DNA of 64,000 nt from Jannaschia sp. W003 (GCF_025144335.1 NZ_CP083539.1:993501-1057500), one strand, 5' to 3'. Shown: positions 1-8,952, counted from the first letter of the stretch. A program made the numbers and translations. Notes: a model not told the origin generated them from the letters alone.

Positions 1-35
1 TTGACCCACGGCCGGGCGTGCGTCAGCGCGGGCGC

Positions 36-635
36 ATGACCTTCCACGACTGGCTGATCTTCGCGGGCTTCTGGGCGGTCTTCGTCACCTCGCCGGGACC
101 GAACGCGGCGAACTGCATCCTCGCCGGCTGGAGCGCGGGCTTGCCCCGCGCGCTGTGGTGCGTGGCGGCGATCCTGACGCAGGCCTCGGCCTTCCTCGCC
201 CTCGCCGCCACCGGGGCGGGCGCGCTGCTCGCCGCAGCACCGGAGGCCTTCGCCGCCGTGCGGCTGGCGGGCGCGGCGGTGCTGGTGGGCTTCGGCGTGC
301 TGGCTTGGGTGCGGGCGGGCAGGGCGGTGGAGCCGCCGCCGCCGGGCGGGCGCCTCTACCTCCGGGCGCTCGCCATCGCCACGTTCAACGCCAAGTCGCT
401 GGCCGGCTACCTCGCCGCCTTCACGCAGTTCGTGCGCACGGACGTCGCCATGGCGGCGCAGATGACGTGGATCGCGCCCACCGCCCTCACGCTCACGGCG
501 CTCAGCTACACCGGATGGACCGCGCTCGGCGCCTGGCTGGGGCGCCGCGCGCTGGGCGTGGTGGCGAGCCTTTGGCTCCGCCGCGCGCTCGCCGCCTGCC
601 TCGTGGCCTACGGCGTGGCGCTGGCCTTACTCTGA
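36..635 (+). CDS. LysE/RhtB-family amino-acid exporter
   Basis: This 199-residue, strongly hydrophobic protein has about six membrane segments and carries the family signature near the N-terminus (SPGPNAANCILAGWSAG at about residues 19-35). LysE/RhtB proteins export amino acids or related metabolites across the inner membrane; the substrate cannot be read from sequence. I chose the ATG at 36 because the protein then begins MTFHDWLIFAG, the usual form for this family, rather than an upstream codon at 18. Its stop overlaps the convergent CreA gene by 9 bases. Whatever lies upstream is outside the window. Confidence 0.85.
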   Translation: MTFHDWLIFAGFWAVFVTSPGPNAANCILAGWSAGLPRALWCVAAILTQASAFLALAATGAGALLAAAPEAFAAVRLAGAAVLVGFGVLAWVRAGRAVEPPPPGGRLYLRALAIATFNAKSLAGYLAAFTQFVRTDVAMAAQMTWIAPTALTLTALSYTGWTALGAWLGRRALGVVASLWLRRALAACLVAYGVALALL

Positions 636-1124
636 GGCGGGCGCGGCCATCTGCGCCCCATAGAGCGGCACGGTCGAGATCGACATCTTGGCCGAGCCTT
701 CCGTCAGCTCCTGCGCGTGGACGAGGTAGATCAGCGTCTGGTTCGGCTCGTCGAAGATGCGCTTGATGCGCAAGCTCTTGAGGATGATCGAGCGGCTCTC
801 GCGGAACACCTGCTCGCCGTCCTCGGAGCGGTCGATGTCGCCTACCCGGATCGGCCCGGTCTGGCGGCAGGCGATCGAGGCGTTGGACGGGTCCTCGAAC
901 CAGTTGCCCTGGCTCAGGCGGTCGATCAGCGAGCGCTCGAAGTAGGCGATGTGGCAGGTCACGCCCTCGACCTTGGGATCGGCGATGGCGTCGATGATGA
1001 TGTCGTTGCCGACCCAGTCGACGCCGACCTCGCCCACCTGCTCGGCGTGAGCGGTGACGGCGGCGGTGGCGGCGAAAATGGGCAGGGCGAGCGCCGTGGC
1101 GGCGCGGCGGATGGTGCGGTTCAT
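627..1124 (-). CDS. creA: CreA family protein, exported
   Basis: The 165-residue product starts with a typical signal peptide ([19 protein letters not shown], cleavage near AHA-EQ) followed by the CreA domain: [15 protein letters not shown], a CHI segment with the first cysteine, an ACRQTGPI segment with the second cysteine, and [18 protein letters not shown]. CreA is a conserved periplasmic protein of unknown biochemical role. An in-frame ATG 30 bases upstream would place ten residues before the signal peptide, so the start at 1124 is preferred. It converges on the LysE-type gene and diverges from the dienelactone hydrolase gene. Confidence 0.88.
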   Translation of the reverse strand: MNRTIRRAATALALPIFAATAAVTAHAEQVGEVGVDWVGNDIIIDAIADPKVEGVTCHIAYFERSLIDRLSQGNWFEDPSNASIACRQTGPIRVGDIDRSEDGEQVFRESRSIILKSLRIKRIFDEPNQTLIYLVHAQELTEGSAKMSISTVPLYGAQMAAPASE

Positions 1125-1239
1125 GTGGCGGGTCCCCCGGGGTGTGCCGTTCACAATCCATGTGTCGCGCCACGGTTCCCTCTCGGCCCCTGCGGCGGAC
1201 GCGCTATGCTCCGGTCATCCAAAGGGAAGGGAGCACGCC

Positions 1240-2133
1240 ATGCGCCGCATGACCGCCAAGGACTTCGATCAGGACCTGCTCGACCTCTACGACTTCTACG
1301 CCCATGGGCGGATCACCAAGCGTGAGTTCATGGACCGCGCAGGGAAGTGGGCCGTGGGCGGCCTGACGGCGGCGGCGATCCTCCACCAGCTCAGCCCGAA
1401 CTACGCGCTGGCGCAGCAGGTGGCCGAGGACGACCCCTCGATCAGCGGCGAGGACATCACCTATCCCAGCCCGAACGGCCACGGCGAGGTGAACGGCTAC
1501 CTCGTGCGTCCCTCGGGCGCCGACCCCGAGAACCCGCCCGCCGCCGTGCTGGTGGTGCACGAGAACCGTGGCCTGAACCCCTACATCCGCGACGTGGCGC
1601 GCCGCATGGCCAAGGCGGGCTTCGTGGCGCTCGCCCCCGACGGGTTGACGAGCGTGGGCGGCTACCCCGGCACCGACGACGAGGGGCGCGCGCTGCAGCA
1701 GACCGTGGACGGCGAGAAGCTGATGAACGACTTCTTCGCCGGGTTCGAGCACCTCAAGGGGCTGGAGGGCACGAACGGCAAGGTGGGAGCCACGGGCTTC
1801 TGCTACGGCGGCGGCGTGGTGAACGCGCTGGCGGTCGCCTACCCGGAGCTCGACGCGGGCGTGCCCTTCTACGGCCGCCAGCCGAGCGCCGAGGACGTCG
1901 CCCGCATCGAGGCGCCGCTGCTCGTGCAGCTCGCCGCGCTCGACAGCCGCATCAACGAGGGCTGGCCCGCCTTCCAGAAGGCGCTGGAAGAGAACGACAA
2001 GCGCTACGAGGCGCACATCTACCCGGACGTGAACCACGGCTTCCACAACGACACCACGCCCCGCTACGACGAGGCCGCCGCCCGGCTGGCCGAGGAGCGC
2101 ACCGTCGCGTGGTTCCGCGTCTACCTGGCGTGA
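1240..2133 (+). CDS. Dienelactone hydrolase family protein (alpha/beta hydrolase)
   Basis: The 297-residue protein has an N-terminal helical extension (about residues 1-60, with a hydrophobic stretch [15 protein letters not shown] that may act as an anchor or non-classical export signal) and a dienelactone-hydrolase domain. The catalytic triad is visible as Cys188 in GFCYGG, Asp235 in LDSRIN and His266 in NHGFHND. The start at 1240 follows a purine-rich ribosome site (aagggaaggg). Family members hydrolyse enol-lactones or other esters; the natural substrate here is unknown. Its stop codon overlaps the start of a small membrane protein in a GTGA. Confidence 0.88.
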   Translation: MRRMTAKDFDQDLLDLYDFYAHGRITKREFMDRAGKWAVGGLTAAAILHQLSPNYALAQQVAEDDPSISGEDITYPSPNGHGEVNGYLVRPSGADPENPPAAVLVVHENRGLNPYIRDVARRMAKAGFVALAPDGLTSVGGYPGTDDEGRALQQTVDGEKLMNDFFAGFEHLKGLEGTNGKVGATGFCYGGGVVNALAVAYPELDAGVPFYGRQPSAEDVARIEAPLLVQLAALDSRINEGWPAFQKALEENDKRYEAHIYPDVNHGFHNDTTPRYDEAAARLAEERTVAWFRVYLA

Positions 2134-2267
2134 CGGCGGCGGCGGAGTTCGCCGCCTCGGTCTCGTGGCTGGGCTGGGCGGCGATCGTGCTGGCGCTCTA
2201 CGGGCTCGCGCATCTGCCGCGTTCCTTGCGCGAGATGTGGCGCCGGCTGTGGAAGGGGCGGGACTGA
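2130..2267 (+). CDS. Small single-span membrane protein, hypothetical
   Basis: This 45-residue reading frame starts with a GTG that overlaps the hydrolase stop (GTGA at 2130-2133), an arrangement that normally means translational coupling. The product is one hydrophobic helix (about residues 10-27, [20 protein letters not shown]) followed by a basic tail ([15 protein letters not shown]). I do not recognise a family. The coupling and the clean topology support a real gene, but its shortness in GC-rich DNA keeps confidence moderate. Confidence 0.5.
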   Translation: MTAAAEFAASVSWLGWAAIVLALYGLAHLPRSLREMWRRLWKGRD

Positions 2268-2422
2268 CGATCCCGCAGCACGCCCCGGACCTGATCCGGG
2301 GTCTCTGCCCGCCGCCGGCGCTGCCGCCCCGGAGCGAGGCGCATAGTGCGCCCCGAGGCCCCGGCGCAGGGCCGACCCGACCCACTGGCCCTCGCCTCCC
2401 GCCCGCGCTAGAGGCCGCCGCC

Positions 2423-3079
2423 ATGCCCGTCGCCGTCGGAGACTACGCGCCCCCCGAGGGGCCCATCCCCATCGTTCACGAGGACGCGCACGTCCTCGTG
2501 GTCGACAAGCCCCACGGCCTGCTCTCCGTGCCGGGCCGGGGCGAGCATCTGGCCGACTGCCTCGTCTCGCGCCTCCAGACGATCCGCCCCGAGGTGCTGC
2601 TGTGCCACCGGCTCGACCGGGACACGTCGGGCATCATGGTCTTCGCGCTGACCAAGGAGGCGCAGCGCCGCTTGGGCCGCGCGTTCGAGACCCGGCGCAT
2701 CGCCAAGCGCTACCACGCCCGCGTGTGGGGCGGCGTGGCGGAGCCCAGGGGCACCGTGGACCTGCCGCTGATCGTGGACTGGGAGAACCGCCCGAAGCAG
2801 CATGTGAACCACGAGCGCGGCAAGCCCTCCGTCACCGACTGGGAACGGGTCGCCGTGGAAGGCGGCACCACGCGGATGCGGCTGGTGCCGCGCACGGGGC
2901 GCTCGCACCAGCTGCGCGTCCACATGAGGGAGATCGGCCACCCGATCCTGGGCGATCCGTTCTACGCGGACGGCCCGGCGCGGGACTTCGACCGCCTGAT
3001 GCTCCACGCCGAGGGGCTCAAGTTCGCGCATCCGATCACCGACAAGGTGATGCGTCTCGAGGTGCCGCCCCCCTTCTGA
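2423..3079 (+). CDS. RluA-family pseudouridine synthase
   Basis: The 218-residue protein is a single catalytic domain of the RluA type, without an S4 domain. The active-site motif HRLDRDTSG sits at residues 62-70 with Asp65 as the expected nucleophile. Further family motifs are the nucleotide-proximal IVHEDAHVLVVDKPHGLLSV near the N-terminus, RTGRSHQLRVHM and the terminal LMLHAEGLKFAHP. Its short form resembles enzymes that modify 23S rRNA position 746 and tRNA position 32, but the exact target cannot be assigned. ATG at 2423 gives the usual compact N-terminus; the in-frame extension upstream is low-complexity. Confidence 0.88.
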   Translation: MPVAVGDYAPPEGPIPIVHEDAHVLVVDKPHGLLSVPGRGEHLADCLVSRLQTIRPEVLLCHRLDRDTSGIMVFALTKEAQRRLGRAFETRRIAKRYHARVWGGVAEPRGTVDLPLIVDWENRPKQHVNHERGKPSVTDWERVAVEGGTTRMRLVPRTGRSHQLRVHMREIGHPILGDPFYADGPARDFDRLMLHAEGLKFAHPITDKVMRLEVPPPF

Positions 3080-3141
3080 CGGGCCTTCCGTCCGGCGCCC
3101 GAGGGGTTATCTGAGGGGGACACGCACCAGAGGAGGCTGCC

Positions 3142-3798
3142 ATGTCCCTGCGCATCAACCAGACCGTGCCCGACTTCGAGGCCGAGACCACCGACGGCAC
3201 GATCCGCTTCCACGACTGGATCGGCGACTCGTGGGCGATCCTGTTCTCGCACCCCAAGGACTTCACGCCCGTCTGCACCACCGAGTTCGGCGCCGTGGCG
3301 CAACTCGCCGACGAGTGGGAGCGGCGCGGCGTGAAGGTGATCGGCATCTCCGTGGACGACGCCGACAGCCACCGCCGCTGGAAGGGCGATATCGAGACGT
3401 TCGGTGGCGCAAAGGCCGGCTTCCCGATCATCGCCGACGAAGATCTGAAGATCTCCAAGGCCTACGACATGCTCCCCGAGGACGCCTATCTGCCCGACGG
3501 GCGCACGCCCAACGACACCGCCACGGTGCGCTCGGTCTACGTGATCGGGCCGGACAAGCAGCTCAAGCTGTCGATGACCTACCCGATGAACGTGGGCCGC
3601 AACTTCGCCGAGGTGCTGCGCGCGGTGGACGCGTTGCAGGCCGCCGCCAAGCACGGCATCGCGATGCCGGCCAACTGGGAGCGGGGCCAGGACGTCGTGA
3701 TCCCGGCCACGGTGTCGGACGAGGACGCGAAGGCCAAGTTCGGGCAGTTCACCACGCACTTCCCCTACCTGCGCACCACGGCCGACCCGTCGGCCTGA
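3142..3798 (+). CDS. Peroxiredoxin, 1-Cys (Prx6) type
   Basis: The 218-residue protein has the Prx6 layout: FSHPKDFTPVCTTE with the peroxidatic Cys45, GISVDDADSHRRW, FPIIADEDLKISKAYDML and the long C-terminal extension (about 50 residues) with GIAMPANWERGQDVVIP. No second resolving cysteine is visible, consistent with a 1-Cys mechanism. It would reduce hydrogen peroxide and organic hydroperoxides in the cytoplasm. A ribosome site (agaggaggc) lies a few bases before ATG 3142. It stands alone between the pseudouridine synthase and a convergent lipoprotein gene. Confidence 0.93.
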   Translation: MSLRINQTVPDFEAETTDGTIRFHDWIGDSWAILFSHPKDFTPVCTTEFGAVAQLADEWERRGVKVIGISVDDADSHRRWKGDIETFGGAKAGFPIIADEDLKISKAYDMLPEDAYLPDGRTPNDTATVRSVYVIGPDKQLKLSMTYPMNVGRNFAEVLRAVDALQAAAKHGIAMPANWERGQDVVIPATVSDEDAKAKFGQFTTHFPYLRTTADPSA

Positions 3799-3834
3799 GG
3801 GCGCCCCGGCGGCGCGGCACCCGCGCCGCCGCAC

Positions 3835-4125
3835 TCAGACGTTGCGGTTGACCAGCCGGCAGGGGGCGCTGGTGCCCTTGCGCTGGATCATCGCCTCGTC
3901 GCCCCGCTCGTACCAGATCAGGCCGTCGGCGACGTAGCGCGTGCCGGCGTCCACGGGGCGGCGCCAGACGCCCCGGTGCTCGCCCGTGGAGAGGGTGAGG
4001 CGCGCGCCGCGGGGCGAGCGGTCCACGAGCACGCCGAGCCCGCCGTCGCAGGCATAGAGGTCGCGCGCGGGCGGCACCTGGACGCAGGCGGCGAGGAGCA
4101 GGACGGCGAGCAGGAACGGGCGCAT
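3835..4125 (-). CDS. MliC-like lipoprotein (lysozyme-inhibitor fold)
   Basis: The 96-residue product begins with a lipoprotein signal and lipobox LLAAC (Cys14), so it should be anchored to a membrane facing the periplasm. The rest fits the MliC/PliC C-type lysozyme inhibitor domain: YACDGGLGVLV, a central LTLSTGEHRGV, GTRYVADGLIWYERGDEAMI and a final cysteine (APC) that could pair with the cysteine in YACDGG. Inhibitor activity is inferred from the fold only. It lies just downstream of the rpmJ terminator on the same strand and probably has its own promoter. Confidence 0.7.
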   Translation of the reverse strand: MRPFLLAVLLLAACVQVPPARDLYACDGGLGVLVDRSPRGARLTLSTGEHRGVWRRPVDAGTRYVADGLIWYERGDEAMIQRKGTSAPCRLVNRNV

Positions 4126-4137
4126 GGGGCCCGATAG

Positions 4138-4169
4138 CAGAACGGCCGCCCCGGAGGGCGGCCGTTCTG
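4138..4169 (-). terminator. Rho-independent-like terminator after rpmJ
   Basis: A perfect 13-bp stem (cagaacggccgcc / ggcggccgttctg) with a six-base loop lies between the stop of rpmJ and the start of the lipoprotein gene. It is symmetrical and only moderately T-rich on either side, so it may act in both directions. Its placement 52 bases after the rpmJ stop on the minus strand fits termination of rpmJ. Confidence 0.7.
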
Positions 4170-4220
4170 TCTAGAGTTCGACGGATCGGGCGCGCGCGGC
4201 GGCGTCCCGTCCCGCGCGCC

Positions 4221-4346
4221 TCAGCCCTGACGGGCCTTGAAGCGGCGCTGGGTCTTGTTGATCACGTAGACTCGGCCCTTGCGGCGCACGACGCGGCAAT
4301 CGCGGTGACGCTGCTTGAGCGAGCGGAGCGAGTTGCGAACCTTCAT
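4221..4346 (-). CDS. rpmJ: 50S ribosomal protein L36
   Basis: The 41-residue basic peptide [20 protein letters not shown]...RRFKARQG is ribosomal protein L36 of the large subunit. It has one cysteine (Cys17) and lacks the full set of zinc ligands of the classic form, so it is the zinc-independent type common in alphaproteobacteria. The start at 4346 is preceded by a strong ribosome site (aaaggagagctgcc on the minus strand). It is a single-gene unit between a tRNA gene and a hairpin terminator. Confidence 0.96.
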   Translation of the reverse strand: MKVRNSLRSLKQRHRDCRVVRRKGRVYVINKTQRRFKARQG

Positions 4347-4502
4347 GGCAGCTCTCCTTTCGCGGCGCGGCACTGCGCCTTCGGGTTTCGTGCCCCGGAC
4401 GGGGCGGGTGGATGGGGCGCCTCGAACGCGATCCTTCCTTGCGGAAGGACGCGGGCGTCGTCCCCGGCTGGACCATCCGACACTTCCTTCGGAAGTGCGG
4501 AG

Positions 4503-4577
4503 TGGTGGGCGATACTGGGATCGAACCAGTGACCCCTTCGATGTCAACGAAGTGCTCTACCGCTGAGCTAATCGCCC
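4503..4577 (-). tRNA. tRNA-Val (anticodon GAC)
   Basis: On the minus strand the sequence folds into a full cloverleaf: acceptor arm GGGCGAT pairing with ATCGCCC, D-arm AGCTCAGCGGTAGAGCA, anticodon stem CTTCG/CGAAG with loop TTGACAT (anticodon GAC, valine) and TPC arm with GGTTCGATCC. The 3' CCA is encoded (complement of tgg at 4503-4505). It lies upstream of rpmJ on the same strand. The remaining DNA to about 4740 holds no gene I can support. Confidence 0.97.
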
Positions 4578-4742
4578 CCTCAACGCCACCGGGCCGCGGG
4601 AACCCGCGGCCCGGTGGCGCATTGGTGGCGGGTGGATAGTGCCATTCGCAGGGCCGTGCAAGGGGCCTTTCCGACCCCTCCACCCCCCCTTTGCCGGACC
4701 CCTCGGCGCGGAGTATGCAGACGCAGTCAGGAGAGGCGCCGA

Positions 4743-5600
4743 ATGTCCGATACCCCCTTCCGCCTCGTGCGGCCCGAGCGCTGCGCGGCGCCTCTCGTGG
4801 TGGCCTCGCCGCATTCGGGGCGGGCCTACGGGGGGGCGTTCATGGCCTCCACCGTGCTCGACGAGCGGCGCATCCGCTCGTCGGAGGACGCCTACGTGGA
4901 CCTCCTGCTGGAGCGGGTGCCGGATCTCGGCGTGCCCCTGCTCGCCGCGGAGGTGCCGCGCGCCTTCGTGGACCTCAACCGCGCCGAGTGCGAGCTGGAC
5001 CCTGCGCTGGTGCTGGGCGTCGACCGGCGCGGAACCAACCCGCGCGTGACCTCGGGCCTCGGCGTGATCCCCCGCGTGGTGGCGCAGGGCCGTGCGATCT
5101 ACGCGGGCAAGATCCCGCGCGAGGAGGCGGCGCGGCGCATCCGCGAGGTGTGGCACCCCTACCACGGGCAGCTCGCCGCGCTGATGGACGAGGCCGCCGC
5201 GGTCCACGGGCAGGCGGTGCTGCTCGACGTCCACTCCATGCCCCACGAGGCGATCGAGAGCGCGGCGCCGCGCGGTCGTGCGCCCGAGGTGGTGATCGGC
5301 GACCGTTTCGGCGCCAGCGCCGGGGCCTGGCTCAGCGAGGGGGTCGAGGCGATCTTCGCCGACCTCGGCCTGCGGGTGGCCCGCAACGCGCCCTTCGCCG
5401 GCGCCTACGTGTGCCAAGCCTACGGGCGCCCCGAGCGGGGACGCCACGCGATCCAGATCGAGATCGACCGGGCCCTCTACATGGACGAGGCGGCGCTGCG
5501 GCCCTCGGCCGACTTCGATGCGGTGTGCGGCCTCGTGACCGAGGCGGTGCGCCGGGTGCGCGACCTCGCCGTCGGAGAGCGCCGCATCGCCGCCGAGTAG
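4743..5600 (+). CDS. N-formylglutamate amidohydrolase family protein
   Basis: The 285-residue protein has the N-formylglutamate amidohydrolase (FGase) motifs: VVASPHSGRAY near the N-terminus, SSEDAYVDLL, VPRAFVDLNRAE, WHPYHGQLAALMDE and VLLDVHSMPH, with conserved His and Asp/Glu residues suited to metal binding, then GRHAIQIEIDRALYMDE. Members release formate or an amine from N-acyl amino acids, for example in histidine breakdown. No hut genes are adjacent, so the pathway is unresolved. ATG 4743 follows gagaggcgc; the upstream frame is not protein-like. It converges on dinB with only a few bases between the stops. Confidence 0.85.
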   Translation: MSDTPFRLVRPERCAAPLVVASPHSGRAYGGAFMASTVLDERRIRSSEDAYVDLLLERVPDLGVPLLAAEVPRAFVDLNRAECELDPALVLGVDRRGTNPRVTSGLGVIPRVVAQGRAIYAGKIPREEAARRIREVWHPYHGQLAALMDEAAAVHGQAVLLDVHSMPHEAIESAAPRGRAPEVVIGDRFGASAGAWLSEGVEAIFADLGLRVARNAPFAGAYVCQAYGRPERGRHAIQIEIDRALYMDEAALRPSADFDAVCGLVTEAVRRVRDLAVGERRIAAE

Positions 5601-5603
5601 CCG

Positions 5604-6863
5604 CTACCGCAGCGCGCGTCCCTTGCGGATGGCGTCCGTGCCGAAGCGCGCGCGGATGGCGTCCGTCGCGCGCTCCGCTGCGGCCCGCACCCCCGCGCCC
5701 GGGTCGAGCAGGTCGCCCGCCCGGTCCGCCGCCGCCGCCGGCGCCAGGTCCGACACGCCCACGCCGATCAGCCGCACGTCGCCCGTCGCGCCCTCGGCGT
5801 CGAGCAGGGCGCGCGCGGTGCGGTAGATGCGATCGCCGAGCTGCGTGGGCTCGCCCAGCGAGGTGCGCCGCGTGAGGGTCCGGAAGTCCGCGCGCTTGAG
5901 CTTCAGCGTCACGGTGCGCCCCGCGAGCTCCTTGGCCTTGCACCGGTCCGAGACCTGCTCGGCCAGGCGCCAGAGATGGCCGTCGAGCACGTCGGCATCG
6001 TGGGTGTTCTCGCCGAACGTGGTCTCCTTGGAGATCGACTTCGGGACGCGCCCCGCGCGCACGGGCCGCGCGTCGATCCCCCTTGCCAGGTGCCACAGCC
6101 GGTCCCCCATCGCGCCGAAGCGGTGGCCGAGGTCCTTGCGGTCCCAGCGGCGCAGGTCGGCCACGGTGCGGATGCCGGCCCGCTCCAGCGCGGCCTGCCC
6201 GGCGACGCCCACGCCCCAGATCACGCCCACGGGCTTCGGGGCCAGGAACGCCTCGGCCTCGGCCTCGCCGATCACCGAGAAGCCGCGCGGCTTGTCGAGG
6301 TCGGAGGCGATCTTGGCCAGGAACTTGTTGTGGCTCAGCCCGACGGACCCGGTGATGCCCAGCTCCTCGTCCATCCGCCGCACCAGCCGCGCGAGGCTGA
6401 CGGCGGGCGGCACGCCGTGGAGACGCTCGGTGCCGCGAAGGTCCAGGAACGCCTCGTCGAGGCTGAGCGGCTCGACGGCCGGCGTCAACGCCTCCATCAT
6501 CGCGCGGATGCGGGCCGACACCTCGGCGTAGAGCGACATCCGCCCCTTCAGCACCACAGCGTCGGGGCAGAGCTCCAGCGCCCGGAACATCGGCATCGCC
6601 GAGCGCACGCCGCGCACCCGCGCCACGTAGCAGCAGGTCATCACCACGCCGCGCCGCCCGCCGCCGATCACCACCGGCTTGTCGGCCAGCTCCGGGCGGT
6701 CGCGCTTCTCGACGCTGGCGTAGAAGGCGTCGCAGTCCATGTGCGCGATGCCCAGGGAGAACAGCGCGGGGTGGCTGGTCACGCGCGGCGAGCGGCACCG
6801 GGGGCAGCGCCGCCCGGCGTCGAAGGCGTGGAGGCAGGCGCGGCACAGTGACGGCATGGCCAC
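5604..6863 (-). CDS. dinB: DNA polymerase IV with N-terminal zinc finger
   Basis: The 419-residue protein is a Y-family translesion polymerase. Residues 7-23 form a CxxC-x9-CxxC zinc-finger-like cluster (Cys7, 10, 20, 23) that the classic E. coli enzyme lacks but that is common in Rhodobacterales. The palm contains HMDCDAFYASVE (Asp43) and SLDEAFLD (Asp136, Glu137), the metal-binding residues; a helix-hairpin-helix stretch (GVIWGVGVAGQAALERAGIRTVADL) and the little-finger domain follow. It would copy past damaged bases and raise mutation under stress. No SOS box was identified. A second in-frame ATG at residue 3 is equally possible as start. Confidence 0.93.
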   Translation of the reverse strand: MAMPSLCRACLHAFDAGRRCPRCRSPRVTSHPALFSLGIAHMDCDAFYASVEKRDRPELADKPVVIGGGRRGVVMTCCYVARVRGVRSAMPMFRALELCPDAVVLKGRMSLYAEVSARIRAMMEALTPAVEPLSLDEAFLDLRGTERLHGVPPAVSLARLVRRMDEELGITGSVGLSHNKFLAKIASDLDKPRGFSVIGEAEAEAFLAPKPVGVIWGVGVAGQAALERAGIRTVADLRRWDRKDLGHRFGAMGDRLWHLARGIDARPVRAGRVPKSISKETTFGENTHDADVLDGHLWRLAEQVSDRCKAKELAGRTVTLKLKRADFRTLTRRTSLGEPTQLGDRIYRTARALLDAEGATGDVRLIGVGVSDLAPAAAADRAGDLLDPGAGVRAAAERATDAIRARFGTDAIRKGRALR

Positions 6864-6947
6864 AGCCTACACCGGGGAGGGGGGGATTCGGAACGGGGGG
6901 AGGGGGAGGGACGTTCCGCTCCCGCACACCACTCCAAGGAGGCCACC

Positions 6948-7277
6948 ATGGCCGATCGCGACCACACCACCACGACCACCACCACCGGTGCCACGCCGCC
7001 GCCAAGCACCGTCCACACCACCCATGTCGAGAGCACGCGCGGCGGCAGCGGCGGCTCGTCGGCGCTCTGGCTCATCGTCGGCGGCGTGCTCGCCGCGGTG
7101 CTGATCTTCTGGCTGCTGGGCATCGGCTTCGACAGCGCGGACGGCGGCGGCGACGCGGGCGGCGTGACCGTCAACGTCGAGGGCGCCGGTGAGGCCGTGG
7201 GCGATGCCGTCGAAGGCGGCGCGGCCGCCGTGGGCGGTGCCGTCGAGGGCGGCGCGGAGGCCGTCACCGGCAACTAG
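6948..7277 (+). CDS. Small single-span membrane protein, Thr-rich N-terminus
   Basis: The 109-residue product has a hydrophilic Thr/His-rich N-terminus with a run of seven threonines, one membrane helix (residues 39-61) and a C-terminal tail of imperfect repeats (GEAVGDAVEGG, AAAVGGAVEGG, AEAVTGN). A strong ribosome site (caaggaggccacc) precedes ATG 6948. I recognise no family. It is the first of a set of similarly built small proteins flanking the stomatin/NfeD pair, which suggests a shared envelope role; the function is unknown. Confidence 0.75.
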   Translation: MADRDHTTTTTTTGATPPPSTVHTTHVESTRGGSGGSSALWLIVGGVLAAVLIFWLLGIGFDSADGGGDAGGVTVNVEGAGEAVGDAVEGGAAAVGGAVEGGAEAVTGN

Positions 7278-7342
7278 GGCCGGGCAGGCCGGCGGAACGC
7301 GCGCATCCGGCGCGCGTTCCCCTTCCCGAGGAGGACCGCCCC

Positions 7343-7648
7343 ATGACCCGCGAGCACGACGACACCTACCGCCCCGAGACCGACGCCGAACGCGGGGGCG
7401 ACGCGCGCCGCGACCCCACGCTCTCGCCCGAGGCGCGCCGCGCCGCCGACGCCGAGGCGCAGCCGCACCACGTCACCGAAAGCCCCTCCAGCGGCGCCCA
7501 TGCCGCGGTCGAGGCACCCGCGCCGGGGCAGGGCCGCAAGCTCTGGATGGTGCTCGGCGCCGTGATCCTCGTGGCGCTGCTGTTCCTCGTGTTCGGCGGC
7601 TTGGGCGACGAGGCGGGCGAGCCCGACGCCGTCGTCGTGACCGAGTAG
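7343..7648 (+). CDS. Small single-span membrane protein, charged N-terminus
   Basis: The 101-residue product has a long charged N-terminal domain (residues 1-65, rich in Asp, Glu, Arg and Ala), one membrane helix (about 67-86) and a short acidic tail ending in VVVTE. The ribosome site gaggagga precedes ATG 7343. It has the same plan as its neighbours: soluble basic or Thr-rich N-terminus, helix, acidic C-terminus. No family was recognised. Confidence 0.72.
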   Translation: MTREHDDTYRPETDAERGGDARRDPTLSPEARRAADAEAQPHHVTESPSSGAHAAVEAPAPGQGRKLWMVLGAVILVALLFLVFGGLGDEAGEPDAVVVTE

Positions 7649-7705
7649 CCTTCCACCCGCTCCGCCCTGCGCTTACCTACGGGCAGGGCTGCAGGAGAGC
7701 GCGCG

Positions 7706-8605
7706 ATGGAATCGTTCGAGACGGAGTTGGCGGCGTTCGCCGGTGCCAACGTGGTGCTGATCGCGGTCGCGGTCTTCGTGATCCTGTGCCTGCTTCTGGG
7801 CGTTCGGATCGTGCCGCAGTCCGAGAAGTACGTGGTGGAGCGCTTCGGCCGCCTGCGCTCGGTGTTGGGGCCGGGCATCAACCTGATCGTGCCGTTCCTC
7901 GACCGCGTGCGCCACAAGGTCTCGATCCTCGAGCGGCAGCTCCCGAACTCCGAGCAGGACGCGATCACCCGCGACAACGTGCTGGTGAACGTGGAGACCT
8001 CCGTCTTCTACCGCATCCTCCACCCCGAGAAGACCGTGTACCGCATCCGCGACGTGGACGGCGCCATCGCCACCACCGTGGCCGGCATCGTGCGCGCCGA
8101 GATCGGCATGATGGAGCTGGACGAGGTGCAGTCGAACCGCGCCGAGCTGATCGGAAAAATCAAGGCGCAGGTCGAGGATGCGGTGGACGACTGGGGGATC
8201 GAGGTGACGCGCGCCGAGGTGCTCGACGTGAACCTCGACCAGGCCACGCGCGACGCCATGCTCCAGCAGCTCAACGCCGAGCGGGCGCGGCGCGCGCAGG
8301 TCACCGAGGCCGAGGGTCGCAAGCGCGCCGTGGAGCTGGCCGCCGACGCGCAGCTCTATGCCGCCGAGCGCGAGGCCGAGGCCCGTCGCGTCAGCGCCGA
8401 CGCCGAGGCCTACGCCACCGAGGTCGTGGCCCGCGCCATCGCCGATCACGGGCTGGAGGCGGCGCAGTACCAAGTGGCGCTGAAGCAGGTCGAGGCGCTG
8501 GTGGCGCTGGGCGGGGGCGAGGGCAAGCAGACCGTGGTGGTGCCCGCCGCCGCGCTCGACGCCTTCGGCGAGGCCTTCGCGATGCTGCGGGGGCGCAAGA
8601 CGTGA
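7706..8605 (+). CDS. SPFH/band-7 (stomatin-like) membrane protein
   Basis: The 299-residue protein starts with one membrane helix (about residues 14-36) followed by a band-7/SPFH domain: PQSEKYVVERFGRLRSVLGPGINLIVPFLDRV, then DNVLVNVETSVFYRI and the downstream helical region rich in Ala, Glu and Arg that drives oligomerisation (AEGRKRAVELAADAQLYAAEREAEA). It belongs to the stomatin/QmcA group, which forms large inner-membrane assemblies and regulates quality control with NfeD partners. The NfeD gene overlaps its stop (GTGA), the classic pairing. ATG 7706 is preceded by aggaga. Confidence 0.92.
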   Translation: MESFETELAAFAGANVVLIAVAVFVILCLLLGVRIVPQSEKYVVERFGRLRSVLGPGINLIVPFLDRVRHKVSILERQLPNSEQDAITRDNVLVNVETSVFYRILHPEKTVYRIRDVDGAIATTVAGIVRAEIGMMELDEVQSNRAELIGKIKAQVEDAVDDWGIEVTRAEVLDVNLDQATRDAMLQQLNAERARRAQVTEAEGRKRAVELAADAQLYAAEREAEARRVSADAEAYATEVVARAIADHGLEAAQYQVALKQVEALVALGGGEGKQTVVVPAAALDAFGEAFAMLRGRKT

Positions 8606-8889
8606 TCGGGCTCTGGTGGGTCTGGGCACTGGGCGCCGTGGCGCTGCTGGTTGTGGAGGTGCTGGTGCCGGGCCACGTGGCGCTGGGCTTCGCGATCGGG
8701 GCGGGGCTCGTCGCGCTCGGCCTCCTGTCGGGCCTGCTCGGCGCCGCGCTGCCGCTCGCGGGCGGCGCCGGCGGGGCGCTGCTGCTCGTGGCCTTCGCGG
8801 CCCTGTCCCTCGTCGCGTGGCTCGGCCTGCGCGCCGTGCTGGGCGCGCCGGGCCGCGCCGAGACCTTCGAGGACGACGTGAACGACTGA
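8602..8889 (+). CDS. NfeD-like membrane protein
   Basis: The 95-residue product starts with a GTG overlapping the stomatin stop (GTGA at 8602-8605). It begins IGLWWVWALGAVALLVVEVLVPG, the first membrane helix of NfeD-like proteins, with a second hydrophobic region at about residues 30-75 and a short acidic tail. It lacks the C-terminal soluble OB-fold seen in longer NfeD proteins, so it is the short membrane-only form. It is expected to partner the adjacent band-7 protein in the inner membrane. Confidence 0.85.
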   Translation: MIGLWWVWALGAVALLVVEVLVPGHVALGFAIGAGLVALGLLSGLLGAALPLAGGAGGALLLVAFAALSLVAWLGLRAVLGAPGRAETFEDDVND

Positions 8890-8952
8890 CGGTCTCGGAA
8901 CCCTCGGGCGCGCGGGGCCGTTTGCCGGGCAACCCACGCGAGGAGATCCGCC